Source: Pueribacillus theae (lineage in GTDB: Bacteria; Bacillota; Bacilli; Bacillales; UBA6769). From it: DNA of 39,069 bases. A program made the translations under genes and the position numbers. The DNA lies in assembly GCF_003097615.1 (NCBI RefSeq), contig NZ_QCZG01000035.1, positions 1 through 39,069 of the forward strand, written 5' to 3'. Below the pieces are notes generated by a model. The model was given only the letters and a program-made list of their open reading frames with translations, searched no databases and was not told the DNA's origin. Below are positions 1 to 6,765 of this stretch, in pieces; within the stretch, counting starts at the first letter, position 1; each line of letters begins with the position of its first letter.

Positions 1-66
1 GGAAGTTAAGCTCTTCAGCGCCGATGGTAATGGGGTTTCCCTGTGAGAGTAGGACGTCGCTGGGCA
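1..66 (+). rRNA. rrf: 5S ribosomal RNA, 3' part
   Basis: The first 66 bases match the 3' half of a Bacillus-type 5S rRNA: the GGAAGTTAAGCTCTTCAGCG segment, then GGGGTTTCCCTGTGAGAGTAGG and a closing stem. The 5' part lies outside the window. The final stem (CGTCGCTGGGCA) differs from the B. subtilis closing stem, and its partner strand is not visible. This places the prophage directly downstream of an rRNA operon. Confidence 0.92.
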
Positions 67-155
67 GTTTTTGTATATTATAAATTTGCTGTGAATGCCT
101 TAGAATAAAAAGGCAGACATTGCAAAAATAAGATTGAAATAACTACATAGAATAT

Positions 156-230
156 TCCACAGTAGCTCAGTGGTAGAGCTATCGGCTGTTAACCGATCGG
201 TCGCAGGTTCGAATCCTGCCTGTGGAGCCA
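156..230 (+). tRNA. tRNA-Asn(GTT)
   Basis: A complete cloverleaf is visible. The acceptor stem TCCACAG (156-162) pairs with CTGTGGA (220-226), the anticodon stem ATCGG/CCGAT encloses loop CTGTTAA with anticodon GTT at 188-190, and the T-arm contains GGTTCGAATCC. The discriminator is G and CCA is encoded (228-230). It lies about 90 bases after the 5S gene, with no clear terminator between, so it is probably transcribed with the rRNA operon. Confidence 0.97.
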
Positions 231-231
231 T

Positions 232-304
<73 letters not shown>

Positions 305-323
305 TTGCAACAACCTTAATTTG

Positions 324-366
324 ACGCTGTTTCTAGCCATTTTAGAAATAGCGTTATTTTTTATCT
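324..366 (+). terminator. rho-independent terminator after tRNA-Thr
   Basis: ACGCTGTTTCTA (324-335) pairs with TAGAAATAGCGT (343-354) over 12 positions with one G-U pair and a 7-base loop, followed by a T-rich run (354-370). It would end the rRNA-tRNA transcript before it runs antisense into the integrase. It lies on the phage side of the likely att core, so it is probably phage-supplied. Confidence 0.75.
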
Positions 367-372
367 TTTTAT

Positions 373-395
373 AAAAGTGACCAAAAAGTGACCAA
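373..395. repeat. two tandem 11-bp repeats, candidate integrase arm sites
   Basis: AAAAGTGACCAA occurs at 373-384 and again at 384-395, an 11-bp period sharing one A, directly after the tRNA terminator and abutting the integrase stop codon. Short direct repeats beside attL are the usual form of arm-type sites bound by the N-terminal domain of tyrosine integrases. The role is inferred from place and form only. Confidence 0.4.
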
Positions 396-1556
396 TCACA
401 AATATTTATCAAAAACATCGCTCGCTTTCTTATCATCTTCCTCGGTCACGTGGCTATAAAATTTGAGTGTCGTTTTTATATCTTTATGTCCTAGCCGCTT
501 TTGTATTGTTTTAGATGTTATTCCTTCCCTCGCGCCTTCGGTGAGTGCGATCGTAGCGGAGCTGTGCCGCAGATCATGAAACCTTACACGCCTGATTTTT
601 CCTTCAAAGGTTTTCATAAACCTTTTCCAAAACTTCGATATAGCGTCAGGCCGATACGGAACACCATATTCATCTGCAAAAATTAGAAAAACCTCGTTAT
701 CATTTATATCTTTGAAACCTTTCCAAAGTGGCCCCATTTCCATTTTTAAATTAAGTCTTTTTATATAATATGTGTGCAGTTCTTTCATGAGGGCCGCTGG
801 TATCACAACAAGCCTTGTATCCTCTTCCTTTGTTTCTTTTAATCTTAACCCTCCCGTTTTAGAATGCTGCAATGATCGCTTTACTTCGATGCGATTATTC
901 TTAAAGTCACAAACATCTGCTGCCAGACCTGCTATTTCCCCTCGCCTTAATCCGCCAAACAAAGCCAACTTTGTTATGATTTGATTTTTGATATCTAATG
1001 TTTGAATGGCTTCCATTAAAATAGGAATTTCGTGCGCTCTATAAAAATCGATGTTTTGTTTCTTGGATGGTTTTGGCATTTCAATTTCTACCATTGGGTT
1101 ATCTTCTTCTTTTATCACTTTCCACTTTACAGCATATTTATATATAGAAAGTAAAACCTTGTATTTCGCTTCAAGAGATGCACGTCCTTGTTCTTTTTCG
1201 TAATTGAAGTATTCGGTGATGCTCAGTGGTGTTATGTCTTTCATTCTAAAGTCGATGAAGTAATCGGAAATAGTTTGGAGGGCGGATTTGTAATTTTCTA
1301 AAGTAGGTTTTTCTAACTCAGGTTTGGCGTAGTTATTCAACCACTTTTCTGTAAAGGAAACAAAAAACATTTCCTCATTTAAATTCATTTTTTCCATTAC
1401 TTCATCTTCGAATTCTTTAAGCATACGTTTTGCTGCTCTTTTTCCACTTGCTTCAACTGTTCTAGTTCTCCTATCTCTTTTTCCGCTAGGTAAATAACCC
1501 AACTCAACAACTAACTTATACTTTTTACCTTTTATTAATTCTTGTACAGATGCCAT
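396..1556 (-). CDS. int: phage tyrosine site-specific integrase
   Basis: 386 residues, the usual length for integrases of Gram-positive temperate phages. An N-terminal arm-binding segment (about 1-60) precedes a SAM-like core-binding domain (about 65-155) and the catalytic domain (about 170-375). The catalytic residues are visible: Arg204 in GGLRRGE, His327 and Arg330 in HDLRHSS, His357 in LGHKD, and nucleophile Tyr367 in KFYSH. It catalyses recombination between attP and the host tRNA-Thr site. The start is ATG with AAAGGAGG just upstream. It is read leftward behind the repressor, with a hairpin terminator between them, so its level during lysogeny may be limited by that terminator. Confidence 0.95.
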   Translation of the reverse strand: MASVQELIKGKKYKLVVELGYLPSGKRDRRTRTVEASGKRAAKRMLKEFEDEVMEKMNLNEEMFFVSFTEKWLNNYAKPELEKPTLENYKSALQTISDYFIDFRMKDITPLSITEYFNYEKEQGRASLEAKYKVLLSIYKYAVKWKVIKEEDNPMVEIEMPKPSKKQNIDFYRAHEIPILMEAIQTLDIKNQIITKLALFGGLRRGEIAGLAADVCDFKNNRIEVKRSLQHSKTGGLRLKETKEEDTRLVVIPAALMKELHTYYIKRLNLKMEMGPLWKGFKDINDNEVFLIFADEYGVPYRPDAISKFWKRFMKTFEGKIRRVRFHDLRHSSATIALTEGAREGITSKTIQKRLGHKDIKTTLKFYSHVTEEDDKKASDVFDKYL

Positions 1557-1573
1557 TTTTAATGCCTCCTTTT

Positions 1574-1600
1574 AAAAAAGAGCAGGTAGCTAGCCTGCTC
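1574..1600 (-). terminator. intrinsic terminator between repressor and integrase
   Basis: On the minus strand GAGCAGG-CTAGCTA-CCTGCTC forms a perfect 7-bp stem followed by six T (plus-strand A at 1574-1579). It lies after the repressor stop and directly before the integrase ribosome site. It should reduce readthrough from the repressor promoter into int. Confidence 0.8.
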
Positions 1601-1621
1601 ATTAAATGCTTGGCCAAACAT

Positions 1622-2266
1622 TTAATCTAATTCCACAATATAAAGGATTACTTTTCCGTGAATTTTCAAATTGCTAGTTTCAGTGTATGGAATCACGTAA
1701 TCTGTGAAACTTCTGTCTGTCGAATCAGGACTAAATATGATTCTTTCGTTCTTTTTGTCGTCATAAAAGCGTTTCACTGAGTAGTCATGATTATCGCTGT
1801 AAACTACTATGTCGCCATCTTTTAAATTTGATAGTTCAATAGATTTTACAGCTATTAAAGATTCATGCGGGATAACTTTGTTCATTGATTCACCATTTAC
1901 TTTCATTATGTAAATGTCGCTTTGTCCCGCCCATTTACCCATGATAGAATCCGGGATTGTTATTGTTTCTACACTTTTGTCAGTGATTCCATTTACTTCA
2001 AGTGGTAATCCAGCTGAAATACTAACAGGAAAGTAAGGGTATTCGTTTATTTTAGGGATATTACTTTCATCCAGGCCGAGAATATAATCAGAACTTACTT
2101 TAAAATACTCGCTTAATTTTCGTATGTCTCTACCTTTAGGGAAGTTTTCTCCACTTTCCCATTTTGTAATTGTGGTATAAGTTTTTGCCCCAACTATTTC
2201 AGCAAGTTGTTGTTGGGTTAGCCCCCTTGATTCTCTTAATGCTTTTATAATGTTTCCAGTTTCCAT
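1622..2266 (-). CDS. CI-like phage repressor with S24 self-cleaving domain
   Basis: 214 residues. The N-terminal XRE helix-turn-helix (about 5-65, containing GLTQQQLAEIVG) is followed by a LexA/CI-type S24 peptidase domain. The Ala85-Gly86 bond in SAGLP fits the self-cleavage site, Ser127 in NGESM is the nucleophile and Lys165 in SVKRF the general base. This predicts RecA-stimulated autocleavage and SOS induction of the prophage. The gene faces the lytic operon across a control region holding three copies of a palindromic operator. An antirepressor downstream of cro adds a second possible route to induction. Confidence 0.93.
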   Translation of the reverse strand: METGNIIKALRESRGLTQQQLAEIVGAKTYTTITKWESGENFPKGRDIRKLSEYFKVSSDYILGLDESNIPKINEYPYFPVSISAGLPLEVNGITDKSVETITIPDSIMGKWAGQSDIYIMKVNGESMNKVIPHESLIAVKSIELSNLKDGDIVVYSDNHDYSVKRFYDDKKNERIIFSPDSTDRSFTDYVIPYTETSNLKIHGKVILYIVELD

Positions 2267-2290
2267 AGTTTCACCTCGCTTTCTCTATTA

Positions 2291-2319
2291 AGTTTACTTT
2301 ATATATGATATTAAATCAA
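2291..2319 (-). promoter_or_regulatory. candidate leftward promoter for the repressor
   Basis: On the minus strand TTGATT (plus 2314-2319) and TAAACT (plus 2291-2296) are separated by 17 bases, about 25 bases upstream of the repressor start. Operator O1 overlaps the -35 and the spacer. The match is moderate; the position supports it. Confidence 0.45.
2305..2319. promoter_or_regulatory. repressor operator O1
   Basis: ATGATATTAAATCAA matches the 15-bp palindrome ATGATTTNAAATCAT at 13 of 14 defined positions if the A/T centre is tolerated. It is the weakest of four copies and sits over the leftward promoter, so it could serve autoregulation of the repressor. Confidence 0.6.
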
Positions 2320-2357
2320 CATTTATTTTATTTAATAGCGACATAATCTATTAAAAA

Positions 2358-2372
2358 ATGATAATAAATCAT
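2358..2372. promoter_or_regulatory. repressor operator O2
   Basis: ATGATAATAAATCAT keeps both half-sites ATGAT and ATCAT of the shared palindrome. It lies 16 bases upstream of O3, allowing cooperative contacts between adjacent dimers. Confidence 0.65.
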
Positions 2373-2381
2373 AAAAATCAC

Positions 2382-2410
2382 TTGCAATATGATTTTAAAT
2401 CATGTAAGAT
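2382..2410 (+). promoter_or_regulatory. rightward lytic promoter PR with operator O3
   Basis: TTGCAA (2382-2387) and TAAGAT (2405-2410) are 17 bases apart. The perfect palindrome ATGATTTTAAATCAT (O3, 2389-2403) fills the spacer, so bound repressor would exclude RNA polymerase. The promoter leads into cro, the antirepressor and the early operon. Confidence 0.75.
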
Positions 2411-2445
2411 AAAATCAAACCTAGTCGAAAGGAGGGTGAAGCGGG

Positions 2446-2661
2446 TTGATAACCATTGCAGAATTAAGGGCTAAACACGGAAAAATGTCGCAAAAAGAAC
2501 TAGCTGAAAAAATCGGAACGTCTCAAACAACGATTAGTTCTTGGGAAAAAGACATAAGTGTCATATCTGCACCGCACTTAAAACGGCTATGTGTATTTTT
2601 TAATGTAAGTGCTGATGACTTACTAGGGATTGATTTAACAGATAAAAAATTTTGCAGTTAA
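2446..2661 (+). CDS. Cro-like XRE regulator
   Basis: 71 residues, almost entirely one XRE helix-turn-helix domain: QKELAEKIGTSQTTISSWEKD is the recognition unit, followed by helices typical of Cro-like proteins (LKRLCVFFNVSADDLLG). The start is TTG at 2446, with AAAGGAGGG ending 10 bases upstream; no in-frame ATG is better placed. As the first gene after PR and facing the repressor, it probably binds the same operators with opposite preference and drives lytic commitment. Confidence 0.85.
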   Translation: MITIAELRAKHGKMSQKELAEKIGTSQTTISSWEKDISVISAPHLKRLCVFFNVSADDLLGIDLTDKKFCS

Positions 2662-2662
2662 C

Positions 2663-2677
2663 ATGATTTAAAATCAT
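2663..2677. promoter_or_regulatory. operator O4 in front of the antirepressor
   Basis: ATGATTTAAAATCAT is a near-perfect palindrome identical in half-sites to O3. It lies between the cro stop and the antirepressor ribosome site (AAGGAGG, 2680-2686). No strong promoter overlaps it, so it may act as a roadblock or silence a weak internal promoter. Confidence 0.65.
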
Positions 2678-2692
2678 ATAAGGAGGTATTCA

Positions 2693-3436
2693 ATGAATCA
2701 ATTAATCCCAACGCAACAAAACAGCGAAGGTAACTTATTAGTCAGCGGTCGTGATTTACATGAGTTTTTGGAAATAAAAACAAAATACGCTGATTGGTTC
2801 AATCGAATGAAAGAATATGGATTCGTTGAAAACATTGACTTTATATTGGTTACCCAAAAAAGAGAAACCAATAATCCTAAGAATCCGTTCACTGAAATTA
2901 CAGACCATCACATCAAAATTCCAATGGCAAAAGAAATCGCTATGCTGCAACGTAACGAAAAAGGAAAACAAGCCCGTTTGTACTTTCTTGAATTAGAGGA
3001 AAAATGGAACAGCCCCGAAATGGTCATGAAAAGGGCAATGGACTATCTAAATGCTCGTGTCGAAAAACTTCAAACTTCTAATCTGCTGCTTGAACAACAG
3101 GTTAATGAGTTGAAACCTAAAGCCACATACTACGACATGGTATTGCAAAACAAGTCACTCCTGTCGGTTTCCAAAATTGCCAAGGATTACGGCATGAGCG
3201 CTATTAAAATGAACAGGCTGCTTCATGATTTAGGCGTTCAGTACAAGCAGGGTGACATTTGGCTGCTATATACAAAGCATCAAGACAAAGGCTACACACA
3301 AACACATACGCATGTAATTGATGTCGACAATTCAAGGGTTAGCACCAAATGGACGCAAAAAGGAAGATTGTTTATTTACGAATTGTTAAAGCAAGAAGGT
3401 ATTTTACCACTTATCGAACGCGAAGAAACAGCATAA
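2693..3436 (+). CDS. phage antirepressor (AntA + KilAC domains)
   Basis: 247 residues in two recognised modules. Residues about 10-85 match the AntA/AntB domain (VSGRDLHEFLEIKTKYADWF, then IPMAKEIAMLQRNEKG). Residues about 140-240 match the KilAC/ANT DNA-binding domain (SVSKIAKDYGMSAIKMNRLL, then TQKGRLFIYELL). Such proteins inactivate or compete with phage repressors to promote lytic growth. The ATG follows AAGGAGG with ideal spacing. A repressor operator directly upstream suggests its expression is tightly silenced in the lysogen. Confidence 0.9.
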   Translation: MNQLIPTQQNSEGNLLVSGRDLHEFLEIKTKYADWFNRMKEYGFVENIDFILVTQKRETNNPKNPFTEITDHHIKIPMAKEIAMLQRNEKGKQARLYFLELEEKWNSPEMVMKRAMDYLNARVEKLQTSNLLLEQQVNELKPKATYYDMVLQNKSLLSVSKIAKDYGMSAIKMNRLLHDLGVQYKQGDIWLLYTKHQDKGYTQTHTHVIDVDNSRVSTKWTQKGRLFIYELLKQEGILPLIEREETA

Positions 3437-3452
3437 GGGGTGGTGACAATCC

Positions 3453-3653
3453 TTGAACAAACGTTTAATTAGAGGAGCTAAAGCGTTGTCTGAATACCTA
3501 AAGTCAATCAATTGCAGTATGTCTGAAGCAACGATTTACCGGTTAGTTAAGCGAAAAGACATCCCGTTTAAACGTCCTGCACCAGGAATATTAATTTTTG
3601 ACCTAGACGCTATTGATAGCTGGTTGTCGTATGAAGATGTCGAATCAATGTGA
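3453..3653 (+). CDS. small excisionase-like HTH protein
   Basis: 66 residues resembling the helix_turn_helix_17/Xis fold: a winged-HTH core with SEATIYRLVKRKDIPFKR, then PGILIFDLDAIDSWL, the usual end of excisionase-type DNA-binding domains. The start is TTG at 3453 after AAGGGGTGG. Its place in the early operon fits either an excision cofactor for the integrase or a small transcriptional regulator; sequence alone does not separate these. Confidence 0.65.
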   Translation: MNKRLIRGAKALSEYLKSINCSMSEATIYRLVKRKDIPFKRPAPGILIFDLDAIDSWLSYEDVESM

Positions 3654-3665
3654 GGAGGTTTTGAA

Positions 3666-3809
3666 ATGCCAGCCAAACAAGCCCTAGCACTTCTTAGCTT
3701 CTTTGCTCACTTCGAACTCAAAATGCTCATGCAAAGACGTTTTCGCATCGCTGAATACGCAGGCAGGCAGCGGGAGAAGTATTACAAAATTTATTTGGAG
3801 GGTGAGTAA
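3666..3809 (+). CDS. 47-residue hypothetical protein
   Basis: MPAKQALALLSFFAHFELKM... is a short basic protein, predicted mostly helical and rich in Arg, Lys and Tyr in its second half. ATG follows GAGGAGG at good spacing, and the TAA is immediately followed by the ATG of the next small frame. No family is recognised. Position suggests an early accessory factor. Confidence 0.6.
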   Translation: MPAKQALALLSFFAHFELKMLMQRRFRIAEYAGRQREKYYKIYLEGE

Positions 3810-3891
3810 ATGTCCAAAGAAGAGTTAACTCTATATTCCTGGAACAGATGAAAGAATCACAGTTTGTCACGATTGCGGACAAGAACTTTGA
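3810..3891 (+). pseudogene. frameshifted remnant of a small zinc-finger protein
   Basis: An ATG at 3810, directly after the previous stop, opens MSKEELTLYSW and stops after 13 codons. Shifting one base near 3831 opens YIPGTDERITVCHDCGQEL, ending at TGA 3889-3891, with a single CxxC pair. Together these read like one small early phage protein broken by one base. It could also be a sequencing error; a programmed shift is less likely as no slippery motif is seen. Confidence 0.4.
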
Positions 3892-3905
3892 AAGGGATGA
3901 TACAA

Positions 3906-4073
3906 GTGTTGAAAACACGTAAAGAAAGACGTGCTGAAGCGCGTATGAATCGCACAAAGTTTCAACCGAAATACAACGGTAGTGCGCCTAAAACATACGA
4001 AAAAATGTATGGAGTTGGCTATGAAAGATTTAACACAAAATACGTGACTATTAAGGAGGCATTAAAAAAATGA
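3906..4073 (+). CDS. basic hypothetical protein, 55 residues
   Basis: The start is probably GTG 3906 (or TTG 3909), since GAAAGGG at 3889-3896 is well spaced from it; the longer frame from 3864 lacks a ribosome site. The product is strongly basic (LKTRKERRAEARMNRTKFQPKYNG) with a Tyr- and Gly-rich middle. No domain is recognised. Its stop overlaps the next ATG in an ATGA junction, so the two are translationally coupled. Confidence 0.55.
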   Translation: MLKTRKERRAEARMNRTKFQPKYNGSAPKTYEKMYGVGYERFNTKYVTIKEALKK

Positions 4074-4297
4074 CAGTCGGTGAAATGGACAAGCTTACCA
4101 AACGTTTCAACTCAATCCTAAGCGGTTGGCCAGGCTTACGAACACAGCGCTTGGAAAATTTGTTGTTTGACCTTGAAGAAGCTTATGGTGTGCCTGGGTA
4201 TCAAAATGAAAGTTTCGCGAAGGAAAGTCCTGTTTTATCTCAGCTTTATGACACAGTATTTGAAGAGTTTAGCGATAGCGTGGAGGTGGTGGGGTAG
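4070..4297 (+). CDS. hypothetical protein, 75 residues
   Basis: An acidic, helical protein (LENLLFDLEEAYGVP ... LYDTVFEEFSDSVEVV). AAGGAGG precedes the ATG, which overlaps the upstream stop; the last base of its own stop is the first base of the next start. No function is recognised. Gene packing supports a real early gene. Confidence 0.65.
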   Translation: MTVGEMDKLTKRFNSILSGWPGLRTQRLENLLFDLEEAYGVPGYQNESFAKESPVLSQLYDTVFEEFSDSVEVVG

Positions 4298-4803
4298 TGT
4301 CAAAAACTCAATGCTTCAAAATTAAACGTGGGACCGTCTATGACAAAGCGGCAAAAGAGCACTTTGAATTACTACCAAAATGGAAAAACGTATTTAGTAG
4401 ATTAAGTGATTTGTTGGAGGAAGAAATAACGAAAATGGCATTTTCTCCTCACATTCTAAGATTAGATCCGTCCGAATTCACAAAAGAAGAGAATAAAAAG
4501 TTATTTAGAAAAGATGGGGTGTTAAAAAGTAATACAAACAAAGCGAAAAATCTATTTAAAGATTACCAGAAAATTATTGAGGAAGAAGGGCTATCTAAAT
4601 TTGAAGAATTAAGACATATCAATTTTATTTACGGGGTTATGAGAATGAGGCATCAGCATTTAGAAAGTTTCAGAACAAGCGAAAACGATATTTACTATAA
4701 AGCTGATTTTGACCTTGAAAAGAAAACAAACGGTTTAGTTATACCTATTTCCGAAATTGAATATGAAGAAAAGTATTTAGAGGAACTAAAGAAAAAAGCC
4801 TGA
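4297..4803 (+). CDS. hypothetical phage protein, 168 residues
   Basis: GTG start after GGAGGTGGTGGGG. The sequence is charged and helical throughout: LLEEEITKMAFSPH, KEENKKLFRKDGVL, IEEEGLSKFEELRHINFIYG and a Lys/Glu-rich tail. It lacks recognised catalytic motifs or membrane segments. It is the last gene before a 69-base gap with a hairpin, so it closes the first sub-block of the early operon. Confidence 0.65.
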   Translation: MSKTQCFKIKRGTVYDKAAKEHFELLPKWKNVFSRLSDLLEEEITKMAFSPHILRLDPSEFTKEENKKLFRKDGVLKSNTNKAKNLFKDYQKIIEEEGLSKFEELRHINFIYGVMRMRHQHLESFRTSENDIYYKADFDLEKKTNGLVIPISEIEYEEKYLEELKKKA

Positions 4804-4830
4804 TGCGCCAACATCAGACTAAAATAAAAT

Positions 4831-4864
4831 CATTTCTTAGGTGAATCATATCACGAAATGGAGG
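4831..4864 (+). promoter_or_regulatory. hairpin abutting the next ribosome binding site
   Basis: CATTTC (4831-4836) pairs with GAAATG (4855-4860), and GTGA (4841-4844) with TCAC (4851-4854), leaving a TTAG bulge and a 6-base loop. The 3' arm runs into GGAGG (4860-4864), the ribosome site of the gene starting at 4873. It could limit translation or be a protein-binding site. There is no T-run, so it is not a terminator. Confidence 0.4.
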
Positions 4865-4872
4865 AATGGACA

Positions 4873-5289
4873 ATGGACGTAAACGTTCAAACTAATATAA
4901 AACAATCCGAAATCAATGGATTGTATCAAGAAGTAGAATCGTTAAAAAAACAACGTATTCAATTAAAAGAAAATATAGATAAAAAGACAGATAAGATTAT
5001 TAGTCACATTCTGAAACACGGAAACGTGCTTGCTTACAAAGACAATGTCCCTCATGTTTTAACGGTTAAAAATGGGAAAACTAAAAAATTCGATAAATCT
5101 GCATTAGCAAACGATCTAGATGTAACTATAAAAGAATTAGATTTAATTGGTATTGCTGAATTGGTTGAAGAAAATAGAGTTACTGCTCAGAAGTTAAAAG
5201 ATTACGAGTATGATGAACCCACACAAAAATTGAAGGCCCGAAAAGCTAAAAAGAGTGATATTGAGCTGATCTTAGGTGGTCCGCGTTGA
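4873..5289 (+). CDS. coiled-coil hypothetical protein, 138 residues
   Basis: The ATG at 4873 is chosen over the in-frame ATG at 4858 because GGAGG lies 8 bases before it. The N-terminal half (about 5-40, LYQEVESLKKQRIQLKENIDKK) is a predicted coiled coil; the C-terminal half has KLKARKAKKSDIELILGG. It precedes the nuclease-helicase pair with a TTGA overlap. A role with that recombination cluster is plausible, but no family is recognised. Confidence 0.6.
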   Translation: MDVNVQTNIKQSEINGLYQEVESLKKQRIQLKENIDKKTDKIISHILKHGNVLAYKDNVPHVLTVKNGKTKKFDKSALANDLDVTIKELDLIGIAELVEENRVTAQKLKDYEYDEPTQKLKARKAKKSDIELILGGPR

Positions 5290-5579
5290 GTAAACCGCTT
5301 GAAAAACACATTGAAACCAAGATTAGAGGTTATTTGGATGGCCTTGGCGCTTACCACATTAAAACTCATGGAAGTGCATACAGCAGGGCCGGAACACCTG
5401 ATATTATATGCTGCATCAATGGGAAATTCGTGGCCATTGAAGTGAAACGTCCAACCGGTGTAATAAGTGAGCTTCAAAAAGCGCATATCAGATTAATTGA
5501 ACAGGCGGGAGGTGTGGCCTTTGTCGCTTACAGCGTCGCAGATACAAAAGAGCAGCTACAGCGATTCGATGTTATATGA
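5286..5579 (+). CDS. VRR-NUC domain nuclease
   Basis: 97 residues, the length of stand-alone phage VRR-NUC proteins. The PD-(D/E)XK-type residues are visible: Asp39 in GTPDIIC, Glu52 and Lys54 in AIEVKR, and Gln64 in ELQKAH. VRR-NUC enzymes cut structured DNA and are often beside SNF2-type helicases in phages, as here. TTG at 5286 overlaps the previous stop (TTGA). The helicase gene begins inside its 3' end, pointing to coupled synthesis. Confidence 0.9.
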   Translation: MSKPLEKHIETKIRGYLDGLGAYHIKTHGSAYSRAGTPDIICCINGKFVAIEVKRPTGVISELQKAHIRLIEQAGGVAFVAYSVADTKEQLQRFDVI

Positions 5580-6765
5580 CTTTCAACGCGATTTGCTAAA
5601 CAACATAGAACCTAACTACATAATCGCTGCCGATACAGGAACCGGAAAAACAATGATGGCTATACACCATTATTTGAAGCATAACAAAGGTGAACCACTA
5701 TTAATTGTAGCACCCCCACAAAAAATCAAAGAAGGCGGCTGGCAAAGGGAACTAGACTTTGTGGCCAGCAAATACAACATAGAGATTCCTTATGACATTC
5801 TTAGTTATGGTGTGCTGTCAAAACGATGGAAAGAATATAAAAATTGGTTCCTTGTAATGGACGAGTGCCATTACGTCAAAAATCCAACAAGCCAAAGAGG
5901 AAAGGCCGCAATAAAACTTACTCAACAAAGTACACATTTTTTATTGTTGTCTGCTACGCCTTCCAGTAATGGGTGGGGAGACACGATTGCTTACATGATC
6001 ATGTTTGGTTATTACAAAAACAAAACACAATTTTTGAGAGAGCATGCAATTTATAACCGCATCGACTATGGTAACGGGCCTGTGAATGTTGTTTCTGATT
6101 TTCGGGACCAAGAAATACTTCAGAAGATTTATCAATCTTTTTCTATCAAACTGGCAAAGGAAGATTGTTTAGATTTGCCGCCATTGGTATTCGAGAAGAT
6201 TCATTTTAATCCATCTAAGGAATACAACATCATTAAAAAAGACCGGGTGTTAGGCGAAGAGTTGTTTGACAACATTGCTAAACTGCAGCATGGCCTACGG
6301 TTTTATGCCAACCAATCGGACAAGCTTAAATATACCGAAATGCTCCTGGAAGGAACAGAAGAAAATATCATCATTTTCTACAACTATAAACAGGAGAATG
6401 AAGAGCTGAAGAAAATTGCCAAAAAACTGAAAAAGAAAGTGTTTGAAGTGTCCGGCAGTAAAACCAATTTACCGGATAAGGTAGTCTGGCCAGAATTAAA
6501 AAATAGCGTAACCATTGTTCAGTACCAAGCAGGAGCTGCAGGTATTGAATTGCAGTACGCAAACATAGTTGTCTTTTATTCGCCCACATACAGTTACCAG
6601 GACTATGAGCAAGCCCTTGGTCGAGCATATAGGAACGGTCAGACAAAGAAAGTTACTGTCTATCAATACATCACAAAAGGAACGGTTGAAACCAATATTT
6701 ATAAGGCACTGGATGCCAAAAAAGACTTTACTGAAGAATTGTTCAGAAGGGAGATAGTTAATTGA
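5569..6765 (+). CDS. SNF2-type DEAD-like helicase
   Basis: 398 residues from ATG 5569. The longer frame from 5497 would overlap the nuclease by 83 bases and its N-terminus has no helicase features; MLYDFQRDLL is a normal Q-motif start. Motifs: Walker A ADTGTGKT (21-28), Walker B DECH (98-101), SAT (128-130), motif V GAAGIELQ and motif VI QALGRAYRNGQ (arginine finger near 352-355). The enzyme should translocate on DNA using ATP and probably serves replication or recombination with the adjacent VRR-NUC nuclease and exonuclease. Confidence 0.9.
   Translation: MLYDFQRDLLNNIEPNYIIAADTGTGKTMMAIHHYLKHNKGEPLLIVAPPQKIKEGGWQRELDFVASKYNIEIPYDILSYGVLSKRWKEYKNWFLVMDECHYVKNPTSQRGKAAIKLTQQSTHFLLLSATPSSNGWGDTIAYMIMFGYYKNKTQFLREHAIYNRIDYGNGPVNVVSDFRDQEILQKIYQSFSIKLAKEDCLDLPPLVFEKIHFNPSKEYNIIKKDRVLGEELFDNIAKLQHGLRFYANQSDKLKYTEMLLEGTEENIIIFYNYKQENEELKKIAKKLKKKVFEVSGSKTNLPDKVVWPELKNSVTIVQYQAGAAGIELQYANIVVFYSPTYSYQDYEQALGRAYRNGQTKKVTVYQYITKGTVETNIYKALDAKKDFTEELFRREIVN

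Noticed and set aside
120-149. Promoter TTGCAA-18-TACATA before tRNA-Asn
   Set aside because: The start point would fall inside the tRNA, and the tRNAs lie directly behind the rRNA operon, so cotranscription is simpler.
2652-2682. Separate promoter for the antirepressor over O4
   Set aside because: TTGCAG with CATATA at 17 bases is weak, and transcription would begin at the ribosome site itself, leaving almost no leader.
4800-4817. CTGATG/CATCAG hairpin as terminator of the 4297 gene
   Set aside because: The stem is 6 bp and is followed by ACTAAAATAAAATC rather than a T-run.
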